Source: Secundilactobacillus pentosiphilus (GTDB taxonomy: Bacteria > Bacillota > Bacilli > Lactobacillales > Lactobacillaceae). From it: a DNA stretch of 64,000 bases. The stretch spans positions 1-64,000 of the forward strand of contig NZ_BCMI01000010.1 in assembly GCF_002217985.1 (NCBI RefSeq), given 5' to 3'. This document shows, in pieces, positions 46,028-58,734 of the stretch. Made by a program: the position numbers and the translations under genes. The notes under the pieces are model-generated. The model was not told the origin of the DNA. It worked only from the letters and a program-made list of their open reading frames with translations, and searched no databases. Position 1 is the first letter of the stretch; every line of letters begins with the position of its first letter.

Positions 46028-46585
46028 TTGGCAAACCCAATTATTGATGAAGCAAAAGATAAAATGAAAAAGGCGGAAGATGCGTTAAGCCGGGAGTTCG
46101 GTACGATTCGTGCCGGCCGTGCTAACGCTAGTCTATTAAGCCGGGTAACGGTTCAGTATTACGGTGTGGAAACACCGATCAATCAGGTCGCATCGATCTC
46201 CGTTCCGGAGCCACGGGTTATTTTGGTAACACCGTTCGATAAGTCTTCCTTGGAAGACGTTGAAAAGGGTATTTTGGAATCGGATCTTGGCATTACACCA
46301 GCAAACGACGGTTCAGCACTTCGTTTGGTGGTTCCTCAGTTAACTGAAGAACGTCGTAAAGAGCTTGCCAAGCAAGTTAAGGCGGTTTCCGAAGAAGGTA
46401 AAGTTGCCGTTAGAAACGTTCGGCGTGAAGCAATGGACGCCGTCAAAAAGGGCCACAAAAATGGTGATTTCACTGATGATGACCTTCACGACCTTGAAAA
46501 ACAGGTTCAAAGCGTGACGGATGATGCTGTTAAACAAATTGATAAGCTGACCGACGACAAAGAACAGGAAATTATTTCTGGCTAG
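46028..46585 (+). CDS. frr: Ribosome recycling factor
   Basis: 185 residues from a TTG (GGGGGA upstream, inside pyrH). Typical features are the long three-helix bundle, [46 protein letters not shown] and [12 protein letters not shown]. With EF-G it splits post-termination ribosomes. It forms a unit with pyrH. Confidence 0.97.
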   Translation: MANPIIDEAKDKMKKAEDALSREFGTIRAGRANASLLSRVTVQYYGVETPINQVASISVPEPRVILVTPFDKSSLEDVEKGILESDLGITPANDGSALRLVVPQLTEERRKELAKQVKAVSEEGKVAVRNVRREAMDAVKKGHKNGDFTDDDLHDLEKQVQSVTDDAVKQIDKLTDDKEQEIISG

Positions 46586-46612
46586 TCTTGGTTGTACGAA
46601 AGGAAGTTAAAC

Positions 46613-47023
46613 ATGGCAAGTGACGATGAAACAGTTGAAATCACACCTGGCACACCACAATTTGCCAAAATGGTTTTTAAACTGAATGATGCAGTGACCG
46701 ACGAAAATCTAGCGGTTTTAAATTATAACGGCAATGAGTTAACTCAAATCGATGATGGTGTTTATGCTCAGCCAGCTTTTGTAAAAGATGACTTCAATTT
46801 ATTCTTTGTAATTACTCAGTTGATTGAAGAAGATTGGATCATTGCTTTTTCAAAGGCGACCATCGAAAACGGGTCTGAAATCACAGATCTAAGCGAACCC
46901 ATTCCAACTGGCGAGGGATTAAATAAGCTTGGCGAAGTGAGCCCGGATGATGCTAATAATTTACTGCAGTATTTTAATACGTTATCTGACGCTAACCGCG
47001 GTGAATGGCGCTTACTTCAGTAG
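46613..47023 (+). CDS. Conserved hypothetical between frr and uppS
   Basis: 136 residues from the ATG at 46613 (MASDDETVEITPGTPQFAKM), after AAAGGAAG; an earlier ATG in the frame (46592) lacks a site. It is acidic and apparently soluble; alternating hydrophobic/polar strands (LAVLNYNGNELTQID, FNLFFVITQLIEEDWIIAFS) suggest a small alpha/beta domain. No known motif. It lies 27 bases after frr, so it is probably part of that transcript. I do not recognise the family, and the position is not part of the canonical cluster in Bacillus. Confidence 0.75.
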   Translation: MASDDETVEITPGTPQFAKMVFKLNDAVTDENLAVLNYNGNELTQIDDGVYAQPAFVKDDFNLFFVITQLIEEDWIIAFSKATIENGSEITDLSEPIPTGEGLNKLGEVSPDDANNLLQYFNTLSDANRGEWRLLQ

Positions 47024-47056
47024 CTTATTTAGATTATGTTAAATAATCGCTTTAAG

Positions 47057-47088
47057 CAGAGTTGGGATAGTCGACAACTCTGTTTTTT
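47057..47088 (+). terminator. Terminator before uppS
   Basis: CAGAGTTG/CAACTCTG with a 10-nt loop and six T. Confidence 0.88.
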
Positions 47089-47128
47089 GGTATGATTAGG
47101 GTTTGAAAGCTAATTTGGAGGTGCCACA

Positions 47129-47905
47129 TTGTTTTCTTGGCTCAACAATAACCATCAGTCAGAAATCCCTGACAAAATAGAACTAGATCCTAATAATATT
47201 CCAGCTCACGTTGCCATTATCATGGATGGTAATGGCCGTTGGGCGCAAAAGCGTCATTTGCCGAGAGTAGCCGGTCACAAGCAAGGTATGGAGACGGTTA
47301 AGACCATTACGAAAGCGGCGAGTGACCTGGGGATTAAAGTCCTCACCTTATATGCGTTTTCAACTGAAAACTGGAAACGGCCGGCGGATGAAGTGAACTA
47401 TTTGATGAAGTTGCCGGTGGATTTTTTTGATAAATTTGTTCCGGAATTAATTCAAAATAATGTTCGGGTCAACGTGATGGGCTATACGGATCAACTGCCG
47501 CAAAAAACGCAAAAAGCCGTCAAAGATGCGGTTGAAGATACTAAAGACTGTGACGGCATGGTTCTAAACTTTGCTTTGAATTACGGCAGTCGCGCTGAAA
47601 TTACGACCGCGGTGCAAGAAATTGCCCAGTCGGTTCAACGGGGTAACGTAAAGCCTGAAGAGATTTCACCAGAAATGATCAGCGCCCATCTCATGACGGC
47701 GTCGCTGGGACAGTATCAGGATCCGGACGTGGTGATCAGAACTTCAGGCGAAAAACGGATTTCCAACTTTTTGCTGTGGCAGATTGCTTATTCAGAATTT
47801 GTGTTCATGGCACCGCACTGGCCTGAATTTAATGCTGAGTTATTGGTTCAGGCGGTTTATGAATACCAACATCGTAAACGCCGTTTCGGCGGATTATCGA
47901 AATAG
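47129..47905 (+). CDS. uppS: Undecaprenyl diphosphate synthase
   Basis: 258 residues from a TTG after GGAGG. The cis-prenyltransferase signature is [19 protein letters not shown] with the catalytic Asp, followed by GH.QG (VAGHKQGM), [14 protein letters not shown] and [19 protein letters not shown]. It makes the C55 lipid carrier for cell-wall synthesis from isoprenoid precursors that depend on MvaS. In this family cdsA follows. Confidence 0.97.
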   Translation: MFSWLNNNHQSEIPDKIELDPNNIPAHVAIIMDGNGRWAQKRHLPRVAGHKQGMETVKTITKAASDLGIKVLTLYAFSTENWKRPADEVNYLMKLPVDFFDKFVPELIQNNVRVNVMGYTDQLPQKTQKAVKDAVEDTKDCDGMVLNFALNYGSRAEITTAVQEIAQSVQRGNVKPEEISPEMISAHLMTASLGQYQDPDVVIRTSGEKRISNFLLWQIAYSEFVFMAPHWPEFNAELLVQAVYEYQHRKRRFGGLSK

Positions 47906-47928
47906 TTGAGGGGAAAAGGAGTTTATAA

Positions 47929-48717
47929 ATGAGACAAAGGGTTATTACGGCGGTGATCGCCTTAATTATCTTCATTCCAATTATTATTGCTGGTGGCATC
48001 TGGGTTGACATTGCCGCTGCAGTTCTTGGATTAATTGCACTTTCCGAAATTTTAGTGATGCGTAAAAAGTTGATCGTCTCTTGGGAAGCATTGTTATCTG
48101 GAATCGCCGTGTTACTGATTATTCTGCCTGATTTTTGGCGGGCTATTTTACCAGCACACCTCGACATCAACTTTGTGGTGTACGGGGTCATTGTCTTGCT
48201 GTTAATGTATACGGTTTTCTCGAAGAACCGTTTCTCATTTGACGATGCAGCTGTTTTGACCACTGGTGCGATCTATATCGGCTTTGGCTTTCACTACTTC
48301 GTCATGGCACGTGCAGCCAGTGTTTGGATGATTTTCTTCGCCTTGTTTATTGTTTGGATCACGGATAGTGGTGCCTACATGATTGGCCGTAAATTAGGCC
48401 GGCATAAATTAGCACCGCACATTAGTCCTAACAAGACTTGGGAGGGATCGGTCGGCGGTACTGTGGCTGCCACGATCATCGTTGCGATTTACGTGCATTT
48501 TTATCCCCAAGGTGATTACAGCTGGTTAGTAACAGTCTTATTTACGGTTGTGCTGTCAGTAATCGGTCAAATTGGTGATTTAGTAGAATCGGCTTTAAAG
48601 CGTTACTACGGTGTTAAAGATTCTGGCCGTATCCTGCCTGGACACGGCGGTATTTTAGACCGTTTCGATAGCCTCTTGTTAGTATTACCTGCTTTGCATT
48701 TGCTGGGCTTCATGTAG
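47929..48717 (+). CDS. cdsA: Phosphatidate cytidylyltransferase
   Basis: 262 residues, about eight membrane helices. The CTP transferase signature is at the C-terminus: ESALKRYYGVKDSGRILPGH, GGILDRFDS. It converts phosphatidic acid (from PlsC) and CTP to CDP-diacylglycerol for phospholipid synthesis. AAAAGGAG before the ATG; linked to uppS by a 23-base gap. Confidence 0.97.
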   Translation: MRQRVITAVIALIIFIPIIIAGGIWVDIAAAVLGLIALSEILVMRKKLIVSWEALLSGIAVLLIILPDFWRAILPAHLDINFVVYGVIVLLLMYTVFSKNRFSFDDAAVLTTGAIYIGFGFHYFVMARAASVWMIFFALFIVWITDSGAYMIGRKLGRHKLAPHISPNKTWEGSVGGTVAATIIVAIYVHFYPQGDYSWLVTVLFTVVLSVIGQIGDLVESALKRYYGVKDSGRILPGHGGILDRFDSLLLVLPALHLLGFM

Positions 48718-48756
48718 CATCAGTAAATCTAGTCTATTACGAAAGGATCGACGTCT

Positions 48757-50031
48757 GTGATTACGACCATTATTACCTTCATTATCGTGTTTGGCCTGAT
48801 TGTGTTTATTCACGAGTTTGGTCACTTCTTCTTCGCCAAGCGGGCGGGGATCCTCGTGCGTGAATTTTCAATCGGCATGGGTCCTAAACTGTTCAATTAC
48901 CGCACTACTGATACCACCTACACGATTCGGCTGCTGCCGGTTGGCGGGTACGTTCGGATGGCCGGTGCTGAAGATGATGAAGATGAATTAAAACCGGGGA
49001 CACCCGTAAGCCTGTATGTGGGTGATAATGATCAGGTGACCCGGATTAATACCAGCAAAAAATCCACGCTGTTTAACGGGATTCCCATGGCGGTGACAGC
49101 TACCGATCTAGAGGATGAGCTTTGGATCGAAGGTTACGAAAACGGCGATGAAAGTGCAGTTAAACGGTATAACGTGGCACAAGATGCCACGATCATCGAA
49201 AGTGATGGTACCGAAGTTCGCATTGCGCCACGAGACGTTCAGTTTCAGTCTGCTAGTTTAGGTCATCGTTTGATGACTAACTTTGCGGGACCGATGAATA
49301 ACTTTTTCTTAGCCATCATTGTCTACACGATTTTAACGTTTGTAGCCGGTGGTGTGACTAATAATAGTAACCGAGTCAGTCCCACGACCTCGGACGTAAC
49401 GGTTGCCCGTTCAGCAGGGATCAAGAACGGCGATTATATTACGGCTGTAAACGGTAAAAAAGTTAGGGATTGGAACCAAATTGCGCTTCAAATTCAGAAT
49501 CGTGCACACAAACAAACCACTTTTAAAGTGAAGCGCGGTGATCAGACTAAGACCATCCAGATGGTTCCTGAGGCCACTAAGATCAACAACAAGACGATCG
49601 GCGCTATCGGTATTACTCAGTATCGGAACCACGATATTTCCGCCATGCTGGTTTCGGGTTTCACACAAACTTGGCAGATGACGGTGCGCTTAATGCAGGC
49701 AATCTGGTCAATGGTTTCCGGACACTTTAGTCTGAATGATTTGGGCGGTCCCGTGGCAATCTTTGCGACGACATCCACCGCAGCCTCTGAGGGGATCCTG
49801 GGTGTGCTAAGCTTCTTGGCATTTCTATCACTTAACTTGGGAATTGTGAATTTATTGCCAATTCCGGCACTTGATGGTGGTAAAATATTACTTAACGTGA
49901 TTGAGGGTATTCGGCGAAAACCGCTCTCAGAAAACGTCGAGACGGTTATCACTCTCGCTGGAGTGGCCTTCTTAGTGGTGTTAATGCTGTTAGTAACGTG
50001 GAATGATATTGAGCGTTACTTCATTAAATAA
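48757..50031 (+). CDS. rseP: RIP metalloprotease RseP/RasP
   Basis: 424 residues from a GTG after GAAAGGATC. M50 zinc protease: the first helix carries HEFGH (residues 19-23), a PDZ domain lies around 200-280 (AGIKNGDYITAVNGKKVRDW), and NLLPIPALDGGK provides the third zinc ligand. Four membrane helices. The ~80-residue insert after the first helices is common in lactobacilli. It performs regulated cleavage within the membrane, such as removal of signal-peptide remnants and release of anti-sigma factors. Confidence 0.96.
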   Translation: MITTIITFIIVFGLIVFIHEFGHFFFAKRAGILVREFSIGMGPKLFNYRTTDTTYTIRLLPVGGYVRMAGAEDDEDELKPGTPVSLYVGDNDQVTRINTSKKSTLFNGIPMAVTATDLEDELWIEGYENGDESAVKRYNVAQDATIIESDGTEVRIAPRDVQFQSASLGHRLMTNFAGPMNNFFLAIIVYTILTFVAGGVTNNSNRVSPTTSDVTVARSAGIKNGDYITAVNGKKVRDWNQIALQIQNRAHKQTTFKVKRGDQTKTIQMVPEATKINNKTIGAIGITQYRNHDISAMLVSGFTQTWQMTVRLMQAIWSMVSGHFSLNDLGGPVAIFATTSTAASEGILGVLSFLAFLSLNLGIVNLLPIPALDGGKILLNVIEGIRRKPLSENVETVITLAGVAFLVVLMLLVTWNDIERYFIK

Positions 50032-50050
50032 ATCAAATAAAATCGGTTAA

Positions 50051-51811
<1,761 letters not shown>

Positions 51812-51825
51812 TAATGATGTGTGGG

Positions 51826-51874
51826 ACGGACTCGAGAAAACAAAACAATTTTTGTTTTGTCTCGAGTCCGTTTT
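51826..51874 (+). terminator. Terminator after proS
   Basis: A roughly 20-bp stem (ACGGACTCGAGA... with ...TCGAGTCCGT, inner ACAAAAC/GTTTTGT) followed by T4. Confidence 0.9.
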
Positions 51875-51920
51875 ACGTTAAAATAATGGCATTAAGCAAA
51901 AATAAAGGGGGCAGTTTGGT

Positions 51921-54900
51921 GTGGCCTTAGATCATCAGGCATTATTTGAAAAACTATTACAGCAACTGCAATTATCTGATTTGGCCGACCAGCCATTCTT
52001 TAAGGGGGCAGCCCTGGAAAAATTAACCGTACACGAAAAGTCTAAACGTTGGCACTTTAACTTTAAATTACCAACGGTATTACCGTATGAAACGTTTACC
52101 ACGTTTCAGGGACAACTGGAAAAGGCTTTTCAGTCAATTGTTAAAGTTGACTTTGAAATTCATACGGATCAAAACGAGTTAGATAATCGTTTGATTGGTG
52201 ATTATTGGAATTGGGTTGTTCAGCATAGCGGTGTGACGTCGCCGTTGATACAGGAACTTTGTCGCGATCAAGTGCCAAAACTTGAGGATAACCGGGTGAT
52301 CTTTATGGCCGAAAACGAGGTTGTGAAGAACTTCTTGGTTGACCAAGCATTGGGTCCAATTGAAAACCGGTATGAATCGGTCGGTTTTCCGAAGTTTGCG
52401 ATTCATACCATGATCGACGAGTCAGCTTCCCAGGCGAAGATACAGGAGTTCAAGCAAAAAAAGGCCCAGTCGGATGCCGAACTGGCGCAAAAAGCGGTGG
52501 CTGCTATCAAAGTGGCCAACGAGAAGCGTGAAAAACAGGGCGTAGCGGCTGCTAGCGGACCTACAGTAATCGGCCGGAAAATCAAGGCTGATGAAGAACC
52601 GGTTCAATTGTCTTCAATTGAAGATGAAGAAAAGTCAGTGATCGTTCAAGGTTATGTTTTTAACAAAGAGATTCGTGATCTGCGTTCTGGCCGGAAGCTG
52701 ATGATCCTGGAAATTACGGATTACAGTTCCTCGATTGCGGTGAAAAAATTTTCCCGTGATGAAGGCGATGAAGCCCAGTTCGAAGGTTTAAACGAAGGTG
52801 ACTGGATCAGGGTCCGCGGCAGCGTTCAAGAAGATAATTTCATGCGGGATTTGGTCTTAAACGCCTATGACATTAACCAAGTTACGGTGCCAAGCAGACA
52901 GGATAAAGCGCCTGACGGTGAAAAACGGGTGGAATTACACCTGCACACCAATATGAGTACCATGGATGCCACTAACTCAATCACCGACTACGTCAAGCAA
53001 GCTAAAAAGTGGGGTCATAAAGCCATTGCAATCACTGACCATGCCGGGGTTCAAGGCTTTCCAGAAGCCTTTCGGGCGGCCTCTAAAAACGAGATTAAGA
53101 TGATCTACGGGGTTGAAGCTAACCTCGTTGATGACGGTGTGCCGATTGGTTATAACAATGAACACCGACCGCTTAAAGATGCAACGTACGTGGTTTTTGA
53201 TACAGAAACTACGGGTTTATCTGCCATTTACGACCGGGTCATTGAATTATCCGCCGTTAAGATGCAGGGTAAAGAAGTGATTGATCAGTTTGAAGAGTTT
53301 ATTGATCCGGGATTTCATTTGTCGGATCAAACGACTAATTTGACCAGTATTACCGATGATATGGTCCACGGCTCAAAGTCCGAAAAAGAAGTGTTTGAAC
53401 TATTCAGGCAATTTTACGGCGACGCAATCATTGTCGGCCATAACGTGACCTTCGATATCGGGTTCATGAATGCCGGCTACCAGCGTCACGACTTACCGGA
53501 CATTACCAACCCCATCATTGACACGTTAACGCTAGCGCGATTCCTGTACCCGAATCTAAAGGGTTACCGGTTGAACACGTTGGCCAAGAAGTTCCACGTT
53601 TCACTGGAACACCATCACCGGGCCATTTATGATGCTGAGTCAACTGGACATTTGAACTACCTCTTTTTAAAGGACGCTGAAGACCGTTACAACATCCAGT
53701 ATCACGATCAGTTAAATGATCATATGAGCGAAAACGATGCGTATAAACACGCTCGGCCATCCCACGCGATCATTTTGGCTCAGACGCAGGCTGGTTTGAA
53801 GAACTTATTTAAATTAGTTTCCAAGTCTAACGTGGATTACTTCTATCGGGTGCCGCGGATGCCGCGGAGTCAAATTGAGAAGTTGCGGGACGGTCTGCTG
53901 ATCGGTTCTGCCTGTGATTCCGGTGAAGTTTTCACCGCGATGATGCAGAAGGGGTACGCTGAAGCCCGCAGCAAAGCGAAGTTTTACGATTACCTCGAAG
54001 TTCAGCCGTTAGCCGCCTACAAGCCGCTGATCGATTCTGGTTTGATTCAAAACCGGAAAAACTTAGAGGAAATTTTAACCAACATGGTCAAGCTGGGTGA
54101 AGAATTAGATAAGCCTGTTGCGGTAACTGGTGATGCCCATTATTTGAATCCGGAAGACGCCATTTACCGGAAGATTTTGATCAACTCGCAAGGCGGGGCC
54201 AACCCGTTAAACCGTCAAGAACTGCCAGACGTGCATTTCCGAACCACTGACGAATTATTAGATGACTACAGCTTCTTAGGCGAGGATAAGGCCAAAGAAA
54301 TTGTGGTGACGAACACCAACGCGATTGCCGATAAAATTGACGATGTTCACCCGTTAAAGGACAAACTGTATACGCCGCGGATGGAGGGCGCCGAAGACGA
54401 GATCCGTGAGCGGACCATGAATACCGCCCACGAATGGTACGGCGATCCGCTGCCAGAACTGGTTCAGCACCGGCTTGACCGTGAACTGAAAAGTATCATT
54501 GGTAACGGGTTCTCAGTGATTTATTTAATTGCCCAACGACTGGTGGCGAAGAGTAATAAAGACGGGTACTTGGTTGGTTCCCGGGGTTCCGTTGGTTCCA
54601 GTCTGGTGGCGACCATGACCGGAATCACCGAGGTGAACCCGTTACCGCCACATTATCGCTGCCCTAACTGTCAGTATTCTCACTTCTATACCAAGGGTGA
54701 ATACAGTTCCGGGTTTGACTTACCCGAAAAGAACTGTCCAAAGTGCGGGACTTTGATGATCGGTGACGGCCATAACATTCCCTTTGAAACCTTCTTAGGG
54801 TTTACTGGAAACAAGGTCCCCGATATTGATTTGAACTTCTCCGGGGACTATCAACCGATTGCTCATAACTACACCAAGGTGTTGTTCGGTGAAAAAAACG

Positions 54901-56249
54901 TGTACCGGGCCGGAACGATCGGTACCGTGGCGGACAAAACCGCTTACGGCTACGTGAAGGCTTACGAACGCGATAAAGAATTGCATTTACGAAACGCTGA
55001 GATCGACCGGTTAGCCAAGGGTGCCACTGGTGTGAAACGAACTACCGGACAACATCCGGCCGGGATCATCGTTGTGCCCGATTACATGGACATCTATGAT
55101 TTCACGCCGATCCAGTATCCCGCTGACGATCAAAACGCCGCGTGGCAAACGACCCACTTTGATTTCCATTCGATCCATGACAATATTTTGAAGATCGATA
55201 TTCTGGGGCATGATGATCCCACCATGATCCGGACGCTGCAAGATTTGAGCGGGGTCGATCCAAAGACGATTCCAATGGATGATCCGGGCGTGATGGCGCT
55301 GTTTTCCGGCACCGATTCCTTACACGTGACCCCGGAACAGATCCAGTCCAAGACCGGAACGCTGGGTGTCCCTGAATTTGGGACCCGGTTCGTTCGGGGG
55401 ATGCTGGAAGAAACTCACCCGAAGAACTATTCACAGCTGCTGCAAATTTCTGGGCTGTCTCACGGGACCGACGTGTGGTTGGGCAACGCCGAAGAACTGA
55501 TCAAAAACGGGACTGCCACTATCGCCAACGTTATCGGTTGTCGGGATAACATCATGACCGACTTGATCAACTGGGGGATGGATTCTGAAACCTCATTTCA
55601 GATTATGGAATCCGTCCGTCACGGTCGCGGTATTCCAGACGAGTGGCAGGACAAGATGAAGGAAGCGGACGTACCGGACTGGTACATTCAGTCTTGCTTG
55701 AAGATCAAGTACATGTTCCCACGGGCCCACGCGGCCGCCTATATTTTGATGGCGCTGCGGGTGGCGTACTTCAAGGTGTACTTCCCACTGGTTTATTACG
55801 CAGCATACTTCTCCGTGCGGGCTGATGACTTTGACGTTGTCGCAATGTCTCGGGGAAAAGATTCCGTTAAAGCCAAAATGAAGGAAATCAACGACGAGGG
55901 AATGGACGCGTCAGCTAAGGAGAAAAACCTGCTGACGGTTCTGGAACTGGCGAACGAGATGCTGGAACGTGGTTTTAACTTTAAGATGATCGATATCAAT
56001 AAGTCGGCTGCCAGTGAATGGCTGATTGATGGTGACTCGTTAATTGCACCGTTCAATGCTGCGCCCGGCTTGGGCTTAAACGTGGCTAAGCAGATTGTGG
56101 CCGCTCGTGAAGACAAACCGTTTCTCTCCAAGGAAGACTTGGCTAAACGCGGAAAAGTTTCCAAAACTCTGATTGAATTTATGACTGATAACGGGGTTCT
56201 GGATGGTTTGCCGGATGAGAATCAACTGAGTTTGTTTGACATGATGTAA
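51921..56249 (+). CDS. polC: DNA polymerase III PolC-type alpha subunit
   Basis: 1442 residues from a GTG after AAAGGGGGC. Domain order is typical for Gram-positive PolC: N-terminal domain, OB fold (about 230-320), PHP domain starting [15 protein letters not shown] (about 335) and split by the DEDD proofreading exonuclease ([11 protein letters not shown], about 424). Then the polymerase palm follows, with the zinc-binding module [20 protein letters not shown] and CPKCGTL and the catalytic [13 protein letters not shown]. The helix-hairpin-helix/tau-binding end closes it. It is the main replicative polymerase and is monocistronic. Confidence 0.98.
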   Translation: MALDHQALFEKLLQQLQLSDLADQPFFKGAALEKLTVHEKSKRWHFNFKLPTVLPYETFTTFQGQLEKAFQSIVKVDFEIHTDQNELDNRLIGDYWNWVVQHSGVTSPLIQELCRDQVPKLEDNRVIFMAENEVVKNFLVDQALGPIENRYESVGFPKFAIHTMIDESASQAKIQEFKQKKAQSDAELAQKAVAAIKVANEKREKQGVAAASGPTVIGRKIKADEEPVQLSSIEDEEKSVIVQGYVFNKEIRDLRSGRKLMILEITDYSSSIAVKKFSRDEGDEAQFEGLNEGDWIRVRGSVQEDNFMRDLVLNAYDINQVTVPSRQDKAPDGEKRVELHLHTNMSTMDATNSITDYVKQAKKWGHKAIAITDHAGVQGFPEAFRAASKNEIKMIYGVEANLVDDGVPIGYNNEHRPLKDATYVVFDTETTGLSAIYDRVIELSAVKMQGKEVIDQFEEFIDPGFHLSDQTTNLTSITDDMVHGSKSEKEVFELFRQFYGDAIIVGHNVTFDIGFMNAGYQRHDLPDITNPIIDTLTLARFLYPNLKGYRLNTLAKKFHVSLEHHHRAIYDAESTGHLNYLFLKDAEDRYNIQYHDQLNDHMSENDAYKHARPSHAIILAQTQAGLKNLFKLVSKSNVDYFYRVPRMPRSQIEKLRDGLLIGSACDSGEVFTAMMQKGYAEARSKAKFYDYLEVQPLAAYKPLIDSGLIQNRKNLEEILTNMVKLGEELDKPVAVTGDAHYLNPEDAIYRKILINSQGGANPLNRQELPDVHFRTTDELLDDYSFLGEDKAKEIVVTNTNAIADKIDDVHPLKDKLYTPRMEGAEDEIRERTMNTAHEWYGDPLPELVQHRLDRELKSIIGNGFSVIYLIAQRLVAKSNKDGYLVGSRGSVGSSLVATMTGITEVNPLPPHYRCPNCQYSHFYTKGEYSSGFDLPEKNCPKCGTLMIGDGHNIPFETFLGFTGNKVPDIDLNFSGDYQPIAHNYTKVLFGEKNVYRAGTIGTVADKTAYGYVKAYERDKELHLRNAEIDRLAKGATGVKRTTGQHPAGIIVVPDYMDIYDFTPIQYPADDQNAAWQTTHFDFHSIHDNILKIDILGHDDPTMIRTLQDLSGVDPKTIPMDDPGVMALFSGTDSLHVTPEQIQSKTGTLGVPEFGTRFVRGMLEETHPKNYSQLLQISGLSHGTDVWLGNAEELIKNGTATIANVIGCRDNIMTDLINWGMDSETSFQIMESVRHGRGIPDEWQDKMKEADVPDWYIQSCLKIKYMFPRAHAAAYILMALRVAYFKVYFPLVYYAAYFSVRADDFDVVAMSRGKDSVKAKMKEINDEGMDASAKEKNLLTVLELANEMLERGFNFKMIDINKSAASEWLIDGDSLIAPFNAAPGLGLNVAKQIVAAREDKPFLSKEDLAKRGKVSKTLIEFMTDNGVLDGLPDENQLSLFDMM

Positions 56250-56290
56250 CCAGGATTCGTCAGAGTTGGCATAACGGCGCGCTTTCAAGT

Positions 56291-56319
56291 TTGCTATTGT
56301 GTCACCTTTGTGCTATCAT
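56291..56319 (+). promoter_or_regulatory. Promoter of the rimP-nusA-infB operon
   Basis: TTGCTA (56291-56296), 17 bases, TATCAT (56314-56319). Transcription would begin near 56327, just ahead of the attenuator. Confidence 0.7.
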
Positions 56320-56343
56320 ACGAGTTGTAGATATTTCGGAAAG

Positions 56344-56370
56344 GAGTGAGCAGCGATGCTCGCTCTTTTT
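56344..56370 (+). terminator. Attenuator in the rimP leader
   Basis: GAGTGAGC/GCTCGCTC (8 bp, one G-U) with a 6-nt loop and five T lies between promoter and rimP, so most transcripts must read through it. Its 5' arm overlaps the AAAGGAG site of a short leader ORF, and its 3' arm is inside that ORF. Confidence 0.75.
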
Positions 56371-56415
56371 ATTGGAAAAATGGTATTGGAGGTAAAAGAT
56401 TGGATAACGTCGTAG
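56356..56415 (+). CDS. Putative 19-residue leader peptide before rimP
   Basis: ATG CTC GCT ... TAG encodes [19 protein letters not shown]. The AAAGGAG at 56340-56346 is 9-10 bases before the ATG, good spacing. The ORF runs through the terminator's 3' arm and ends 16 bases inside rimP in another frame. A ribosome on it would open the hairpin and end near the rimP ribosome binding site. Such a layout suggests translation-dependent antitermination or coupling; it may also be chance. Confidence 0.4.
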   Translation: MLALFIGKMVLEVKDWITS

Positions 56416-56873
56416 ACATTGTTTCGGCTCTGGCGAAACCGATTGTGGCTGCCCATCACTTTGAACTGGTGGACGTTGAGTTTGTTCGCGAGGGTAAAAG
56501 TTGGTATTTGCGGCTCTTCATCGACAAACCTGGTGGCATTACGATTGATGAATGTGCATTAGTGAGTGATGAGTTAAGTGAAAAGCTGGATAATATCGAT
56601 CCTGATCCAATTCCCCAAGCGTATTTCTTGGAAGTATCCTCTCCAGGTGCGGAACGGCCGCTGAAAAAAGAAGCTGACTACAAACGGGCGGTCGATCACT
56701 ATGTTCACATTTCGCTTTACCAAAAGATGAACGGTGAAAAAGCATTTGAAGGGACATTGACCTCTGTGAGTGACGACGAATTAGGCTTGAAAATCAACCT
56801 AAAGGGTCGGATGAAAGAACTGGTCATTCCAAGAAAAAACGTTGCCAAAGCAAGATTAGCAATTAAGTTTTAA
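56400..56873 (+). CDS. rimP: Ribosome maturation factor RimP
   Basis: 157 residues from a TTG ([20 protein letters not shown]), seven bases after GGAGG; the open frame starts earlier at 56346 but that part overlaps the attenuator. RimP N-terminal domain ([46 protein letters not shown]) and the C-terminal SH3-like domain. It helps 30S assembly. It heads the rimP-nusA-ylxR-ylxQ-infB-rbfA operon. Confidence 0.96.
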   Translation: MDNVVDIVSALAKPIVAAHHFELVDVEFVREGKSWYLRLFIDKPGGITIDECALVSDELSEKLDNIDPDPIPQAYFLEVSSPGAERPLKKEADYKRAVDHYVHISLYQKMNGEKAFEGTLTSVSDDELGLKINLKGRMKELVIPRKNVAKARLAIKF

Positions 56874-56895
56874 CAGCTAAAGGAGACTATACGTA

Positions 56896-58113
56896 ATGAG
56901 TAAAGAACTAATAGGTGCTCTGGATCAACTAGAAACCGAAAAGGGTATCAAAAAGGAAATTGTGATTGATGCCATTGAAGCGGCATTGACCTCTGCTTAC
57001 AAGCGGAACTACGGTCAGGCCCAAAACGTTGAGGTAAACTTTGACCAAAAAAAGGGTGATGTTCACGTTTTCGCGGTTAAAAAAATTGTCGATCAGGTTT
57101 ACGACTCCCGGTTGGAAGTCAGCTTAGACGATGCCTTACAGGTCAGTCGAGGCTATGAAATTGGTGATGACATCAAGTTTGAAGTTACCCCTAAAAACTT
57201 TGGCCGAATCGCGGCACAAACCGCTAAACAGGTTATCATGCAACGGGTCCGTGAAGCTGAACGGTCATTGATCTTTGACCAGTACAGCCAGTACGAAAAT
57301 GAAATTATTACTGGTGAGGTTGAGCGTCAAGATAACCGGTTCGTTTACGTTAACTTAGGTAACGTAGAAGCTGTTATGAGCCGTCAGGATCAAATGCCTA
57401 ACGAAACTTACCATATGCACGACCGAATTAAGGTTTACGTGACTCGGGTTGAAAACGCTGCTAAGGGCCCGCAAGTGTTCGTTAGCCGGACTGATTCAGG
57501 GCTGCTGAAGCGGTTATTTGAAGAAGAAATTCCGGAAATCTACGATGGCACCGTTGAAATCATGTCGATTGCCAGAGAAGCGGGTGACCGTGCCAAGGTA
57601 GCTGTTCGTTCAAATAATCCCGATGTTGACCCGGTCGGCACCTCAGTAGGTCCCCGTGGTCAGCGAGTTCAAGCCATTGTATCCGAATTAGATGGCGAAA
57701 ATATGGATATCGTTGAATGGACGGATGACGAAGCGAAGTTTATTGCTAACGCGTTGAACCCAGCTGAAGTGATCGACGTCATCTTTGATGAAAACAACGA
57801 ACGGGCATGTACCGTTATCGTACCTGATTACCAGCTATCATTGGCAATTGGTAAACGTGGTCAAAACGCCCGTTTAGCTGCTAAGCTGACTGGTTATAAG
57901 ATCGACATCAAGTCTGAAACTGAGGCTGAAACGCTCTTTAACAAGTCTGGTAGCGATGCTGCTGATTCGCAGGACGAAGAACAGCCAAGTGATCAAGAGA
58001 CAACGGATGACGAAACTGATCAGCCAGCAACGACTGACACGACTGATTCCACAGCGGACTCAGAACCTGAAGATACCCCAGAAGCTTCTGAGGATGACGG
58101 TACTGAAGACTAG
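56896..58113 (+). CDS. nusA: Transcription termination/antitermination protein NusA
   Basis: 405 residues: N-terminal RNA-polymerase-binding domain (about 1-125), S1 domain (ITGEVERQDNRFVYVNLGNV, about 135-200) and two KH domains (GTSVGPRGQRVQAIV; LAIGKRGQNARLAAKLTGYK). The last 55 residues are a very acidic, Thr/Ser/Asp-rich tail typical for lactobacilli in place of the AR repeats of enteric NusA. It modulates pausing and termination, and could act on the attenuator upstream of its own operon. Confidence 0.97.
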   Translation: MSKELIGALDQLETEKGIKKEIVIDAIEAALTSAYKRNYGQAQNVEVNFDQKKGDVHVFAVKKIVDQVYDSRLEVSLDDALQVSRGYEIGDDIKFEVTPKNFGRIAAQTAKQVIMQRVREAERSLIFDQYSQYENEIITGEVERQDNRFVYVNLGNVEAVMSRQDQMPNETYHMHDRIKVYVTRVENAAKGPQVFVSRTDSGLLKRLFEEEIPEIYDGTVEIMSIAREAGDRAKVAVRSNNPDVDPVGTSVGPRGQRVQAIVSELDGENMDIVEWTDDEAKFIANALNPAEVIDVIFDENNERACTVIVPDYQLSLAIGKRGQNARLAAKLTGYKIDIKSETEAETLFNKSGSDAADSQDEEQPSDQETTDDETDQPATTDTTDSTADSEPEDTPEASEDDGTED

Positions 58114-58126
58114 GAGGTAAGCGTAC

Positions 58127-58429
58127 ATGAAGAAACGTAAGGTACCAATGAGAAAAGACATTGTGACCGGTGAAATGGCGCCTAAAAAGGACTTAGTCCG
58201 GATCGTTCGTGACAAGGATAACAACGTGTCTGTTGATCCAACGGGAAAGAAATCAGGCCGCGGTGCTTACATTTCTTTGGACGTTGAGATTGCAAAACGG
58301 GCTCAAAAAGAACGAACTTTTGATAAGGTCTTTGAAACCAAAGTTGACTCACAATTTTACGATGATTTGGTGGCATACGTGGACCATCAGCAGGCTCGTC
58401 GGGAATTATTTGAAAATGGAAAAGCCTAA
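58127..58429 (+). CDS. ylxR: YlxR family RNA-binding protein (RnpM)
   Basis: 100 residues. The DUF448 signature is the start RKVPMRKDIVTGEMAPKKDL followed by VRIVRD and the conserved GRGAYIS. Small basic protein; YlxR of B. subtilis has been described as a regulator of RNase P RNA. AGGAGG before the ATG; overlaps ylxQ by 14 bases. Confidence 0.95.
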   Translation: MKKRKVPMRKDIVTGEMAPKKDLVRIVRDKDNNVSVDPTGKKSGRGAYISLDVEIAKRAQKERTFDKVFETKVDSQFYDDLVAYVDHQQARRELFENGKA

Positions 58430-58730
58430 TCCTTTTCTACAGCTTTTAGGACTAGTTCGCCGGGCTAATCAGTTAGTGACAGGCGAAGGATTTGTTTTAA
58501 AAGCTATTCGGAATCAGAGCATCTCAGTGGTGATCCTAGCTAGTGATGCCGGTCCTAGCAGCATGAAAAAGTTAAGTGATAAGGCCACGTTTTACCACGT
58601 TGACTTAATTACCGCATTTACAAAGGAACAACTTAGCCAGGCAACGGGCATGAACCGTTCAGCTTACGGTGTAAAAGATCCTGGATTTGCTAGAAAGTTA
58701 ATTGAACTAGTTAATACCAAAGGAGAGTGA
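58416..58730 (+). CDS. ylxQ: YlxQ, L7Ae family ribosomal-type protein
   Basis: 104 residues from the ATG at 58416, inside the end of ylxR (coupled; only a weak GGGA upstream). L7Ae/L30e fold: [40 protein letters not shown], and [20 protein letters not shown]. It binds kink-turn RNA. It is in its usual place before infB. Confidence 0.94.
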   Translation: MEKPNPFLQLLGLVRRANQLVTGEGFVLKAIRNQSISVVILASDAGPSSMKKLSDKATFYHVDLITAFTKEQLSQATGMNRSAYGVKDPGFARKLIELVNTKGE

Positions 58731-58734
58731 AGAT

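Noticed and set aside
51921-56249. Several antisense ORFs of 60-120 codons within polC
   Set aside because: All lie opposite the conserved polC frame and lack translation signals.
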